64,000 bases of DNA from JAWKTT01 sp041398965 (GCA_041398965.1 JAWKTT010000003.1:248001-312000), one strand, 5' to 3'; positions 8,749-18,335 are shown, counted from the stretch's first letter. Notes: a model not told the origin generated them from the sequence alone. Numbers and translations are program-made.

Positions 8749-10482
8749 TCAGCGGCGTCGTTCGAAGTAGCTGCTGAGGACTTGCAGACGGTGGACCTGG
8801 TAGGCGACGAAGCTGCCGGTTAGCAGCACGATGCTCCCCACGAGAATCGGGTAGTGCGTTGGCCACCGGGGCTCGTTGGAGGCCATGTGAAATGCAGTAA
8901 AGCCCAGCAGACAGACGACCGTCATGAACCAGACGAGTCGCGTTCGTCCCCACAGACCCGCCGCGACAATCAGCAGCGGATACCCCACCAGCAGCGACGT
9001 GCGAGGGGACGCGGCGAGTAGAATCAACAAGGTGTACAGGAGGCCGTCGGCTGCGGACCAGATGTAAGGGATGGCGTCCCCCATGGATGAAGGATGGTGT
9101 CTCAGTTTCTGAGCGATCCACGAGACAACAGCCCACGCGAGCAACACCAACATGACCGGCCAATGATGCTGCGGGTCGACATCGTTGAGCAAGAAATTTC
9201 CCTGGAGCGTCACTGCGGCGACCCCTTGCCCGAGCCAGCGTGACAACAGACCCGGTTCTCGGCGGGCCCATTTGCGGAGTCGATGCCCCCAGCGAACCGT
9301 CGGAAGTTGCAGCGGTTCGCGACGTTGAAACCGATCCAGGTCGTCGGCCAATTCGTCAGCCGACTGATAACGTCGCCTCGGGTCCTTCTCGAGGCATCTC
9401 AGACATATCTGCTCGAGGTCCCGGGGGCATTGCCGATTGAGGCGAGAGGGCGGAGTTGGATCGTCTTCTTTCACTCGCAAGAGAACATCGAGCGGATTCT
9501 CTTCGACAAAGGGAGGTTGCCCGGTGATCACTTCATATAAGATCGCCCCGAGGCTGTAGAGGTCGCACAAGGGGGTGACGTCTGACGGATGTCCCCAAGC
9601 CTGCTCGGGGGACATGTACGTCGGGGTGCCGATGAGGGTGCCTGTGGTCGTCTGATCGGAGTCGGACGAAAAGACTTTGGCGAGTCCGAAGTCTGTGACC
9701 GATGGTCGGCCACTGACATCGAGGAGAATGTTCGAGGGCTTGAGATCGCGATGGACGATCCCCCGTTCATGCAAATAGGCAACGGCCCTCGTAATCGACG
9801 TCAGCACCTCGACACCCTGTTCGAGTGACAGGCTTCGATCGCGAAGTTGCTGAGAGAAGCTCGGCCCTTCGATGAGGTCCATCGCCAGAAAGTGGTGACC
9901 ATCCCATTCGCCAACGTCATGCACCTTGACGATACCCGGGTGAACAAGTCCCGCAGCCGCCCGAGCTTCTTGGTAGAATCGTCTCACTTCGTCAAGCGAT
10001 GCCCATTCGCTGTTGCGGATTAACTTAATGGCCACCGGTGCTTGCAGCGAGTTATGACTCGCTCGAAACACAACCCCCATCCCACCACTCCCGATTTGTT
10101 CGAGCAAAGTGTAAGTCCCGAACTCTCGCGGCAGACTCTGAAAGATGGACGACCCCAGATCGCGACGTCTGGCGATTGGCACATACCGCGATTGGCTTGT
10201 TGAGTCGTCGTTCGCAGCTGATCCTGTTGCGGTCGGTTCGGTCACAACGGGGTCGACTTCTGCAAGATGCCCGAAGTCATCGAGCCGTCGAACACATTGA
10301 AACAACGAGTCAAGGTCCGGGTATTGAGCGAGCAGATCGGGCGGAATGACGGGGAGAAGACGGGGGTCCCTGTGTTGGACCGCTGCGGTGTAGGCATCCA
10401 GCAGTTCGCAGAGTCGCGGATCATCGGTCGGCTCGGCAGATTCGTCGAGCGGGTCGGAAGGTTGATCGCTGTCACTGTTCAC
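8749..10482 (-). CDS. Hanks-type Ser/Thr protein kinase with C-terminal membrane domain
   Basis: 577 residues. A ~120-residue N-terminal acidic region precedes the kinase domain (about 124-390): glycine loop GSGGMG at 131-136, VAIK with Lys153, HRDLKPSN with Asp246, DFG with Asp264, and an activation loop ending GTPTYMSPEQA. All catalytic residues are present. After about residue 415 come four or five hydrophobic spans, so the kinase is tethered with its catalytic part cytoplasmic. Start is GTG 10482, preceded by GGGAG. The substrate is unknown. It may act with the orphan histidine kinase downstream. Confidence 0.9.
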   Translation of the reverse strand: MNSDSDQPSDPLDESAEPTDDPRLCELLDAYTAAVQHRDPRLLPVIPPDLLAQYPDLDSLFQCVRRLDDFGHLAEVDPVVTEPTATGSAANDDSTSQSRYVPIARRRDLGSSIFQSLPREFGTYTLLEQIGSGGMGVVFRASHNSLQAPVAIKLIRNSEWASLDEVRRFYQEARAAAGLVHPGIVKVHDVGEWDGHHFLAMDLIEGPSFSQQLRDRSLSLEQGVEVLTSITRAVAYLHERGIVHRDLKPSNILLDVSGRPSVTDFGLAKVFSSDSDQTTTGTLIGTPTYMSPEQAWGHPSDVTPLCDLYSLGAILYEVITGQPPFVEENPLDVLLRVKEDDPTPPSRLNRQCPRDLEQICLRCLEKDPRRRYQSADELADDLDRFQRREPLQLPTVRWGHRLRKWARREPGLLSRWLGQGVAAVTLQGNFLLNDVDPQHHWPVMLVLLAWAVVSWIAQKLRHHPSSMGDAIPYIWSAADGLLYTLLILLAASPRTSLLVGYPLLIVAAGLWGRTRLVWFMTVVCLLGFTAFHMASNEPRWPTHYPILVGSIVLLTGSFVAYQVHRLQVLSSYFERRR

Positions 10483-10538
10483 GGGAGCTCCCGGAAGTGG
10501 TCATCCGATGGAGAATGTGGGATGACAATATAGCAAAA

Positions 10539-10574
10539 GAGCGACCTTTTCGGAGGAATCCGAAAAGGTCGCTC
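10539..10574 (-). terminator. Intrinsic terminator of the exported-protein gene at 10.6-11.2 kb
   Basis: A perfect 16-bp stem (10539-10554 with 10559-10574) encloses a 4-base loop. On the - strand the stem is followed by TTTTGC. It lies 60 bases beyond the stop of the gene at 10635-11177 and upstream of the kinase gene, so it probably insulates the two. Confidence 0.8.
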
Positions 10575-10634
10575 GATGGATTCGTGACGCCGCTCGTTTC
10601 TCGTTCTCGGAGGACCCGCGGGGCGTCAGGCGCG

Positions 10635-11177
10635 TTAGCTACCTTCTTTGTCGTTGTAGTCCAAGCCCCAGAATGCGAGAGCACCCAGACCAAGACCAGC
10701 ACCGAAGATCAGCAGGTCGGTTTCGCCGCCATCTTCGTAGTAAACTTCTTCTTCATAGTAATCCTGTCCGCGGACGACGTCCCCTTTATTGACCAGGAGC
10801 ACACCCTGCTTAGCCACAGGAGGAGCAGCGTTCTGGTTCCAGAAGCGGAACTGTCCGGAAGCCTGTGGGCTCTGGACCTGGTAGACACCAGCGTTCAAAT
10901 CGGCGACAGCGAACTGACCCTTTTCGTTCGTCTTGGTGACGGCAACAACTTTGCCTTGCTGAACAAGTCGCACGTTGACTTGGCCTTGGGCCACGCCTGC
11001 GGGACTGACCACCTGGCCGACCACAACACCACCATCATGCAGCGCGACATCCTGAACAACAGGTGCCTTGGCTGCCGCTGGAGCGACGGGGCCTTCCTGG
11101 GCGAATGCCGGACTCGCGGTGAACATGGCCGCGACAGCCAGCACGAAACTTCGACGACTCAGAGACTTCAGGTTCAT
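10635..11177 (-). CDS. Small exported protein with carboxypeptidase-regulatory-like fold
   Basis: 180 residues. The signal peptide is about residues 1-26 with cleavage near AFA|QE. The middle (about 40-105) has the pattern of a transthyretin-like, carboxypeptidase-regulatory beta domain: VVVGQVVSPAGVAQGQVNV, then a KTNEKGQFAVADLNAGVYQV segment. The C-terminus has an acidic patch (YYEEEVYYEDGG) and one hydrophobic stretch (about 154-168). It probably sits in or on the cell envelope; its binding partner is unknown. GGAGG lies nine bases before the ATG. It has its own strong terminator. Confidence 0.65.
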   Translation of the reverse strand: MNLKSLSRRSFVLAVAAMFTASPAFAQEGPVAPAAAKAPVVQDVALHDGGVVVGQVVSPAGVAQGQVNVRLVQQGKVVAVTKTNEKGQFAVADLNAGVYQVQSPQASGQFRFWNQNAAPPVAKQGVLLVNKGDVVRGQDYYEEEVYYEDGGETDLLIFGAGLGLGALAFWGLDYNDKEGS

Positions 11178-11980
11178 TCGTGTGATCCTCCATTATCGAG
11201 TCACAAGCTGTCGCCGCTTACATTCGGCGAATCTTCGCGACACTGAAACGAAACAGATTTCCTCGCCAAGAGAAAATCTCCTGGCCGAGCGGCTCATCCT
11301 TGGTCATTCATCGACCTCACGTGAAGCAAACTTTCGCCTGGAAATCCCTCAGACGACATTTCGTGAAAGTTTTCTCACTAAAGGTATCAGAATTCACCGA
11401 GAGACTACGCCTCGTCAACTCCAACCTCAGGAGCTTGGATTTGGGAGAAGGACTCGACTGAGCACTCCAACAACATCGAAAGTAGGCAGTTGGCCTCAGG
11501 GCGTCGACCCGACTTTCCGCAAACCTTCCGGGGAAGGACTCCCAGCGGCAATTCCTGCAGTTGATCGATGTCACAGGGGAATCCTATTCCCAAATGATCA
11601 CTCAATCAGGCTGCACTGTTCCCGCCGATACGCTCACCGGTTGGATTATGACGAGGAGATCAATTCAACGGACTGGACCAGTTGTATCGCCCGGCAAACA
11701 CGAATCCGGTCCATCAATCATGTCTCGGACGTCATAGTCGTTGATGTCGGTGGCGAAATCTCGTGTTCCCTTTTGGAAACATCGACCTGTTCGTTTTGCT
11801 GTGACATACACTAGAGTGCGACGGGTCTCAATTCGGCATCACAGGAATGGTGCACTCCTTGATCTCGTTTGATGACCGATTGCCAACCCGAAACTCATTA
11901 GCCCTCGCCCCAAAACCATTCGCCATCCACAGAGATGGCGGTTCGGAGTGTTGTCCTTTCGACTTACCCAAGGTCAGAAC
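11178..11980. other. Long intergenic region, no gene recognised
   Basis: Open frames here on both strands show no family character and no supporting ribosome-binding site. The only structure I see is a short hairpin, CGCCATC (11921-11927) with GATGGCG (11934-11940), in the leader of the HEPN gene. Confidence 0.5.
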
Positions 11981-12685
11981 GTGGCCAGTTTTCGAGATCG
12001 CGTGACGAGCGCATTGGACCTGTTGACCGAAGGGTTTGCCCCCTTCGTCGAACAGCGTTTGCGCGCCGTGCATGGCGATGAGTGGCTCAATGCGGCCCGA
12101 GGAAGCTTTCGAGATGACCGTACCCGCATCGATGCCGAGCGACAGCGAATGAATTGGGACGCCCACTCCCTGTTGACCGTCACCTGGGATCAGTGGAATG
12201 CCTGCTTTCGCAACAATCTAGGCCACAGCGAACGGAGCCTGGTGAGCGAATTACGGGAATTCCGTAACAAATGGGCACACCAGGAAGATTTCGATTTCGA
12301 CGACACATATCGTATCCTCGACAGCATTCGTCGACTCTTGAAGGCGGTCAAGGCCCCCAACCTCGCACAGATTCAATCCGAAAAGCAAGACCTCCTCGAG
12401 AGCCATGTCGCCCAAGAGGTGAACACACAAATTCAACAGGCCGCTTTCCGTCGCAACAAACGTTGGGTCATCGGCATCTATCTCGCCTGCTGTGTCGCAC
12501 TCATCGGCTTTCTCATCAGCTACGGAAACGCCGGCACCCCTGCGGTCATTACGATCATGTGCCTGTTGTTCGTGTATCTCTCGTATCAGCAGTTTAAGCT
12601 CGAGCCCCCCCTGCTCTTCGGTCCGCACGAATGCAACCGCTGCCATCGCATCATTTACCGCAAGTCCTGCCCCTACTGCGACTGA
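11981..12685 (+). CDS. Membrane-anchored Swt1-type HEPN protein with zinc ribbon
   Basis: 234 residues. Residues 1-125 resemble the Swt1 HEPN domain: a helical N-terminus, then WDAHSLLTVTWDQWNACFRN, then the R-x4-H motif RNKWAH (Arg95, Asn96, His100) that forms the active site in HEPN ribonucleases. A helical linker (125-160) leads to two membrane spans (about 162-181 and 186-203) and a C-terminal zinc ribbon with CX2C pairs at Cys218/221 and Cys230/233. GTG 11981 is preferred because AAGG lies seven bases upstream; GTG 11948 would add 11 residues but lacks a properly spaced site. HEPN domains act in RNA cleavage in conflict and stress systems; whether this one cleaves RNA is not shown. Confidence 0.65.
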   Translation: MASFRDRVTSALDLLTEGFAPFVEQRLRAVHGDEWLNAARGSFRDDRTRIDAERQRMNWDAHSLLTVTWDQWNACFRNNLGHSERSLVSELREFRNKWAHQEDFDFDDTYRILDSIRRLLKAVKAPNLAQIQSEKQDLLESHVAQEVNTQIQQAAFRRNKRWVIGIYLACCVALIGFLISYGNAGTPAVITIMCLLFVYLSYQQFKLEPPLLFGPHECNRCHRIIYRKSCPYCD

Positions 12686-13078
12686 TGCCGCCGCAACTCC
12701 GCGGACCCCTCCCCCCGCAAAGTTGACCGGGCTTGGCTGACGGGATCGTCCTCGCTCGAATGTCGACGTCGCGTGCCTGAATTCCGCTCCCCCGGCCCTT
12801 CCATCAGGCACACTCACAGTGACCCGCCGTCGGAAGCCAAACCACGACGAAGTATGGGCCATGTTGCAGGCCCACGGTTTTGCCGACTCATGGCCGTAGA
12901 CTCCGCATTGCAACAACATCCCCTCGAACGACATCGACCAAGTTCCTCCTCTCGACAAAGGACCATCACCGCGTCTGTTCGCTTTTCTTAGGCCGACTCG
13001 CTACTTTCGAGCGTCGTCTCCTGATGGAAACAACACTCGATTCATTGAACCGAACTCACTTCTTACCGGACATTGTCG
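12686..13078. other. Intergenic region, no gene recognised
   Basis: The gap between the HEPN gene and the symporter gene has only short frames without family character. No repeat or terminator hairpin of note was seen. Confidence 0.5.
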
Positions 13079-14707
13079 ATGACCCTGTTGACCTTTCTGT
13101 TCTTCACTGCCCTCGTCGGTGCCCTCACCTGGCTGATCACGCGCCGGGATGACCATGTCACCTCCGATGGCTACTTCCTCGGAGGACGGAGTCTGACAGC
13201 GGGATTCATTGCCGGGTCGCTTCTGCTCACGAACCTCTCGACCGAGCAACTCGTCGGACTCAACGGAGCCGCCTTTGCCGACGGACTGAGCGTTATGGCG
13301 TGGGAAGTGATCGCCGCCCTCTCGCTGGTCGTGATGGCCCTGTTCTTCCTTCCGCGATACCTCAAACAGGGAATCGCCACCGTCCCGGAGTTATTGGAGC
13401 GACGCTTCAACGACACCACGCGACTCATCACGACCTTCATTTTCATCTTCGCCTATGCCGGGATTCTGCTGCCGATCGTGCTGTACAGCGGTGCCAAGGC
13501 GATGATCGAAATGCTGCAACTCCAAGAATTGACCGGCATCACCTCGTACCCGATGATGATGTGGGTCACCGTCTGGATGATCGGGGGGATTGGAGCGATC
13601 TATGCCATCTTCGGCGGACTCAGAACGGTGGCCGTCTCCGATACCCTCAACGGCATCGGCCTGCTCGTCGGCGGACTCGCCATCACCTGGTTCGGCCTGC
13701 AAGCGATTAACCCCGAAGGCGTCCTCCCTGCCCTCCGAACCATGTACGACGCCCAGCCTGACCGGTTTAACTCGCTCGGCTCCGACACCCAGTCAGTCCC
13801 CATGTCGACCCTCTTCACCGGAGTGCTACTCCTCAACCTCTTCTATTGGACGACCAATCAACAGATCATTCAAAGAACCTTCGGGGCCAAGAGCCTGGCC
13901 GAAGCCCAAAAAGGGGTGATGATTGCCGCCTTCTTCAAACTGCTTGCCCCGTTGATCGTCGTGATCCCCGGAATGATCGCGTTTCATCTCTATGCAGACA
14001 CCGGCGTCTCGAAGGACGACGCCTATGCCATGCTGGTGCGTGAGCAGCTTCCCGTCTGGTTGACTGGCTTCTTCGCGGCGGTCATCGCCGGGGCCATTCT
14101 CAGCTCGTTCAACTCGGCCCTCAATAGCACCGCCACTCTGTTTAGCCTTGGCGTCTTTCGACACCTGTTCCATCCACAGGCGACGGAAGAGCAGACGATT
14201 CGGTCCGGCAAATGGTTCGGGTGGATCATCGCCATCGCTTCGATGTCGATCGCCCCACTCCTGATCGGACAGGACAGCATCTTCGGCTATCTCCAGAAGA
14301 TGAACGGCATGTACTTCATCCCGATCTTGTCCGTCGTTGTCGTCGCTCTATTGACCAAACGTGTCCCCGCGATTGCCGCCAATCTCGCCTTGGGATTAGG
14401 ACTGGTCGCCATCGTGCTCGGGTACTTCGTCCCCCCGTTCAACGGCTGGGCCGCTCAAGTCAACGAGTTCCACTTCCTCGGCATCGTCTTCGCTTCACTC
14501 GTGTTGATGATGCTGGCGATCGGCGTTCTCGCCCCAAAGGAAGTCGACGAGACCGAAGTCGACACCCCCAGCCGGGTCGACCCAACCCCATGGCGATGGG
14601 TGCTCCCCAGTGGCATCGCCCTGGCCCTCATGGTGCTCACCCTCTACGTTCTCCTCGCCCGTCCGATCGCCCCTGCGGTCAGCTTACCGGCAGCGATTTC
14701 TCCCTGA
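13079..14707 (+). CDS. Sodium:solute symporter (SSS family)
   Basis: 542 residues with about 13-14 membrane spans. Features typical of the SSS/SLC5 family: YFLGGRSLTAGFIAGSLLLTNLST near the N-terminus, AFADGLSVMAWEV, and FSGLRTVAVSDTLNGIG-like sequence in the fifth to sixth spans (FGGLRTVAVSD). It imports an organic solute (sugar, inositol, amino acid or similar) with Na+; the substrate cannot be read from sequence. ATG 13079 is chosen over TTG 13073. No catabolic genes flank it, so context does not identify the cargo. A hairpin follows at 14,729. Confidence 0.85.
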   Translation: MTLLTFLFFTALVGALTWLITRRDDHVTSDGYFLGGRSLTAGFIAGSLLLTNLSTEQLVGLNGAAFADGLSVMAWEVIAALSLVVMALFFLPRYLKQGIATVPELLERRFNDTTRLITTFIFIFAYAGILLPIVLYSGAKAMIEMLQLQELTGITSYPMMMWVTVWMIGGIGAIYAIFGGLRTVAVSDTLNGIGLLVGGLAITWFGLQAINPEGVLPALRTMYDAQPDRFNSLGSDTQSVPMSTLFTGVLLLNLFYWTTNQQIIQRTFGAKSLAEAQKGVMIAAFFKLLAPLIVVIPGMIAFHLYADTGVSKDDAYAMLVREQLPVWLTGFFAAVIAGAILSSFNSALNSTATLFSLGVFRHLFHPQATEEQTIRSGKWFGWIIAIASMSIAPLLIGQDSIFGYLQKMNGMYFIPILSVVVVALLTKRVPAIAANLALGLGLVAIVLGYFVPPFNGWAAQVNEFHFLGIVFASLVLMMLAIGVLAPKEVDETEVDTPSRVDPTPWRWVLPSGIALALMVLTLYVLLARPIAPAVSLPAAISP

Positions 14708-14728
14708 CTATGACCTCGCTATTAAACA

Positions 14729-14761
14729 GTTTAGCCCCACATTTCAGATGTGGGGCTAAAC
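14729..14761. terminator. Hairpin between convergent genes (R6-type repeat)
   Basis: GTTTAGCCCCACAT (14729-14742) and its exact complement (14748-14761) form a 14-bp stem with a 5-base loop. It lies 20 bases after the symporter stop and 30 bases from the end of the convergent coiled-coil gene. On the - strand it is followed by TGTTTAAT, so it may work better in that direction. A degenerate relative lies at about 40,102-40,134. Confidence 0.6.
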
Positions 14762-14792
14762 CTAACGTCATCAACGATCTAACACCTGTACC

Positions 14793-16079
14793 CTATTCAG
14801 GAAAGCTCTGGAAAGGGTCTGGGACCGGCAACTCGATCGCAGGCTTCTTTGGTGTGACCAGTCCCTCGGGAACTGTCACCGCGGGAAACGTCACAGTGGG
14901 AGTTGTCACCGCAGGAGATGTTCCTGACACCGGTTGAGTCATAAATTCGACCCTGTCGTTCGACTGAGCCGTCCGACGTTCCAGAATGCGTCGAGCGTAG
15001 GCCCGCATGTCATCTTCGTTCAGACGCTTGAAGTCTGTCAGTTCGGCCAAAGGACGGACCGCTTCCGAGACACGATCGACCGTCTCCTTCAGCATCGAGA
15101 GTTCCACCAGATCGCGACGCAGACCCTTAATGTCAGCCAGTCGCGTCGTCAGTTCGCTTTGGAACTCGATCAGCAATTCGAGGTTCTCGGCTGCTGCCGC
15201 CACCTCGGCTGTGTTCTCATTGAGTTCCGCTCGCATGTTGAACAGATCAATCAAATTCCGCCGGGCCTCGGGGAGCCGCAAACCTTCGGCATCTGCCAGA
15301 GTGTCGTGCAGAGTCAACAATCCGGTCACGGTTTCGCGAGCCTTTGCCACCTGCTGACCTTCGTTGGCGATCGACCCAGTCAGCTCTCGCATCCCCTCGG
15401 CTGAGGTGATCGCCAGTTCGAGGTCGTCCGCTGCGGCAATCAGTTCTTGTCGCAATTGTTGATACGCCTTCAACTGCTCCTGAGCAACATCGAGTTGCCC
15501 CTGCTGTTCGAGCACTCGCCCCTTCAGTTCGGCCAACGACGTCAGCACGCTGTCCGCCTTGTCGATCTCGCTTTGTTGGGCAACAGCCGACTGGCCGACT
15601 TCTGTCACTCGTGCTTGCAATTTGGCGATGTCCGCAATTGAGTCGTTCGCCTGAGCAGTCGCCGGGGCCACTGCGGTTAACTCCGACTGCAATTGCTGAA
15701 TCTCACGCAGCGAAGCGACCGCTTCACTCGTCCGCCGGGCTTCCTGTTCAACCTGTTCGCGGAAACTTCGAATCCGATCAAACGAACCACGAGCAGCATC
15801 AAACGACTGTTCCTGAAGTGCCAGCCCATGCAGCAGATCGTTCGTCTTACCGACTCCCGCTTGAGTCCCGGTCAGTGATTGCACATCCGACTTCAGGGTC
15901 GACACTTCACACTTGAGCGAGTGGATTTCGTTGACCATCGGTCGCACAAAAGTAAAGTGCATCGCTCCCAATCCGAGTCCCACACCCGCCACAGCCATCA
16001 GCAACTTCTTCCGCTGAGCCGTCAGGAACTTTGTGAGCCATTGGGGGCGACCACTGTTCAACATCGTCGAGAAGACCAT
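14793..16079 (-). CDS. Membrane-anchored coiled-coil protein, function unknown
   Basis: 428 residues. One membrane span at about 28-45 follows a short basic N-terminus. Residues 50-375 are almost entirely predicted coiled coil, rich in L, A, E and Q with heptad spacing and no globular domain. The last 50 residues are Pro/Thr/Val-rich (a TTPTVTFPAVTVPEG-type run). The layout suggests an inner-membrane protein with a long periplasmic rod, perhaps structural or tethering; this is inference from shape only. GGAG precedes the ATG by eight bases. I recognise no family. Confidence 0.6.
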   Translation of the reverse strand: MVFSTMLNSGRPQWLTKFLTAQRKKLLMAVAGVGLGLGAMHFTFVRPMVNEIHSLKCEVSTLKSDVQSLTGTQAGVGKTNDLLHGLALQEQSFDAARGSFDRIRSFREQVEQEARRTSEAVASLREIQQLQSELTAVAPATAQANDSIADIAKLQARVTEVGQSAVAQQSEIDKADSVLTSLAELKGRVLEQQGQLDVAQEQLKAYQQLRQELIAAADDLELAITSAEGMRELTGSIANEGQQVAKARETVTGLLTLHDTLADAEGLRLPEARRNLIDLFNMRAELNENTAEVAAAAENLELLIEFQSELTTRLADIKGLRRDLVELSMLKETVDRVSEAVRPLAELTDFKRLNEDDMRAYARRILERRTAQSNDRVEFMTQPVSGTSPAVTTPTVTFPAVTVPEGLVTPKKPAIELPVPDPFQSFPE

Positions 16080-16558
16080 GAGAATATCTCCGTAGAGTCA
16101 AGAGAACCGCGTCGATGCCGTCGAGCCAAGAGATTTTCGACCAGTGAGCTACTAGCCGAAACAGCTCGTGCAAGATCGCGGAGGAGGGGGTCAAAGAGTC
16201 AGCAAGCTGTCAAATCGTCACAGCCGTCAGAACCAGTTGAGACGACCTGCGTTGCCGACACTATTTGTTATCGCCAACTTGACACGCAGGAATTGCCGAC
16301 TTTCCCAATCTGGCCCCTGCATCCCCTCGAATGCCCGACACATACCCCAACAACCGGCACACTCCCCGTAACCAGCAAACCCAGCCACCCCACCTCTCGG
16401 TCGCCCCCACCAGTTGAGGACAAATGATGATTCCTGCCAAATCACGAATGACAAATCATCGCCGACCAAAGACCGCATGCGACCAACGTGTCGTCACGCA
16501 TTCGCCATAACTCAATTGTCAGTTCCCGACTGCTGAATCCTAATCCCCTCACACCCTG
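16080..16558. other. Intergenic region, no gene recognised
   Basis: This stretch lies beyond the gltD stop and upstream of the coiled-coil gene. Frames here on both strands lack family character and mostly shadow the coiled-coil gene. The R1 repeat follows. Confidence 0.45.
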
Positions 16559-16691
16559 TCAGCCCGTTGAAAACCACCGTGGGTCAGATTTTCCAATGTG
16601 ACACGAACAACTCTTTCGCTTCTATGCCGAGACATCAAACAGCACCATGTCACGCTGGAAATCCTGACCCACGTTCTTCAACAAGCTGCTA
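16559..16691. repeat. Palindromic repeat family R1, copy d (best-preserved)
   Basis: Arms: CAGCCCGTTGAAAACCACCG with GTGGGTCAGATTTTCC on the left; TGGAAATCCTGACCCACG with TTCTTCAACAAGCTGCT on the right. The two halves are close reverse complements. The asymmetric core GACATCAAACAGCACC lies between them. About 130 bp overall, ending at the 3' end of gltD, so it could double as a transcription stop. Confidence 0.7.
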
Positions 16692-18206
16692 AGGCAGCTG
16701 CGATACACCCATCAAATACCGGTCGCACTCACGGGCGGCCTCACGACCTTCATTGATCGCCCAGACGATCAGGCTCTGACCACGTCGGCAGTCGCCACAG
16801 GCGAAGACACGCTCGACATTGGTCGCGTACTTACCGTACTCCGCTTTGAAGTTGCTGCGGGGGTCGGTCTCGATTGCGAACTGCTGAGCCAACGTCTGTT
16901 CCGGACCCCGAAACCCTAACGCCAGGAAACAGAGGTCCGCCGGCCATTCCTTCTCGGTCCCTTCAATGGGAGAAAATGGAGCGTTCCCCGAGGGCTTCGA
17001 CCAGTCCAGTTGAACCGTCCGTATCGCCCGGAGATTCCCTGCTTCATCTCCCAGGAACTCGACCGTCTGAATCGCGTACTCTCGCGGATCATTTTGCAGA
17101 GTCTTGTTCTTGTTCTGTGCATAGTCGAACATTGCCGCCGCTTCGGCATGTCCATAATCGGTTCGGAAAATCTTCGGCCACTGTGGCCAGGGATTGTTTG
17201 CCGCCCGCTCATTCGGCGACTGCGGCACCACTTCAAAGTTCACGAGACTCTCGCAACCATGACGCAGGCTCGTTCCGAGACAGTCGTTCCCGGTATCTCC
17301 CCCGCCGATCACAACGACATGCTTCCCCTTCGCTGAAATGTAGTTCCCATCTGCCAACTGCGAGTCCAGGAGACTCTTCGTGTTCGCGTGCAGAAACTCC
17401 ATCGCAAAGTGAATCCCCTTCAAATGTCGCCCCGGCGTCTTGGCAAAGAAGTCATTCGGCACGGTCGATCCGGTCGCCAGAATCACGGCGTCAAACTGCT
17501 CCATCAGTTCCTTCGCCGACTTGTCCTTTCCGACTTCGGTATTCGTAACAAACTCGATTCCTTCTTGCCTCAATAGCTCGATGCGACGCTCGACCGTCTC
17601 CTTTTCGAGCTTCATATTCGGGATGCCATACATGAGCAGTCCACCAATACGATCAGCTCGCTCGTATACGGTGACCAGATGTCCGGCTGAATTCAATTGA
17701 GCCGCCGCCGCCAGTCCAGCTGGTCCCGACCCGACGATGGCAACCTTCTTCCCGGTCCGTGATCGGGGTTCCTTCGCGACGACCCATCCCTCCGCAAACC
17801 CACGGTCGATGATCGCCTTTTCGATCGTCTTAATCGCGACGGCCGGTTCGTTGATCCCTAATGTACACGACCCCTCACACGGAGCCGGGCAGACACGGCC
17901 CGTAAACTCCGGGAAGTTGTTTGTCTTATGCAGTCGGTCGAGCGCTTCTCGCCAGTCGTCGTGATAGACGAGGTCGTTCCATTCGGGAATGAGGTTGTGG
18001 ACCGGACACCCCGCAGCCATCCCACCGAGAATATCCCCGGTATGACAGAACGGAATCCCACAATCCATGCAGCGCGCCCCTTGCTCCTGCAAGATCGGCA
18101 GATCGATCTTCTCCGCAAACTCATTCCAATGCGCAACCCGCTTCCGCGGCTCCACCTCGACAGCCGTCTGCCGAGCATAATCTTTAAATCCAGTGGGCTT
18201 ACCCAT
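16689..18206 (-). CDS. gltD: Glutamate synthase [NADPH] small subunit
   Basis: 505 residues. The N-terminal Cys-rich domain that carries the two low-potential [4Fe-4S] clusters is present (ARCMDCGIPFCH, GCPVHN and CPAPCEGSCTLG, residues ~42-113). The FAD site is VAIVGSGPAGLAAAAQL (~154-170) and the NAD(P)H site is VVVIGGGDTGNDC (~296-308). It passes electrons from NADPH to GltB, which makes glutamate from 2-oxoglutarate and glutamine. Length and motifs are normal. Unusually, its partner gltB is not adjacent: a nuclease-like gene and a membrane-protein gene lie between them on the same strand. Confidence 0.95.
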   Translation of the reverse strand: MGKPTGFKDYARQTAVEVEPRKRVAHWNEFAEKIDLPILQEQGARCMDCGIPFCHTGDILGGMAAGCPVHNLIPEWNDLVYHDDWREALDRLHKTNNFPEFTGRVCPAPCEGSCTLGINEPAVAIKTIEKAIIDRGFAEGWVVAKEPRSRTGKKVAIVGSGPAGLAAAAQLNSAGHLVTVYERADRIGGLLMYGIPNMKLEKETVERRIELLRQEGIEFVTNTEVGKDKSAKELMEQFDAVILATGSTVPNDFFAKTPGRHLKGIHFAMEFLHANTKSLLDSQLADGNYISAKGKHVVVIGGGDTGNDCLGTSLRHGCESLVNFEVVPQSPNERAANNPWPQWPKIFRTDYGHAEAAAMFDYAQNKNKTLQNDPREYAIQTVEFLGDEAGNLRAIRTVQLDWSKPSGNAPFSPIEGTEKEWPADLCFLALGFRGPEQTLAQQFAIETDPRSNFKAEYGKYATNVERVFACGDCRRGQSLIVWAINEGREAARECDRYLMGVSQLP

Positions 18207-18236
18207 GATGCTTCAGTCTTCAATAAACAGTAGTAA

Positions 18237-18279
18237 GTGATGTATTTCCAATTATCAGCGACTGGCGACAATACATCAC
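18237..18279. promoter_or_regulatory. Inverted repeat upstream of gltD
   Basis: GTGATGTATT (18237-18246) and AATACATCAC (18270-18279) are exact complements with a 23-base spacer, 31-73 bases upstream of the gltD start. It could be an operator or an mRNA-leader hairpin. No transcription-factor consensus is recognised. Confidence 0.3.
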
Positions 18280-18335
18280 CAGTCTCCGGGTAACCTCCAC
18301 GTCGACAACGCAAGGGCCATGCGGAGTTGTCACAG

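Noticed and set aside
11068..11814. 248-codon + strand open frame
   Set aside because: Begins antisense to the exported-protein gene, has no family character, no ribosome-binding site and a composition (R, S, T-rich) typical of shadow frames.
15879..16427. 182-codon + strand open frame
   Set aside because: Overlaps the start of the coiled-coil gene on the other strand and has no recognisable family or start signal.
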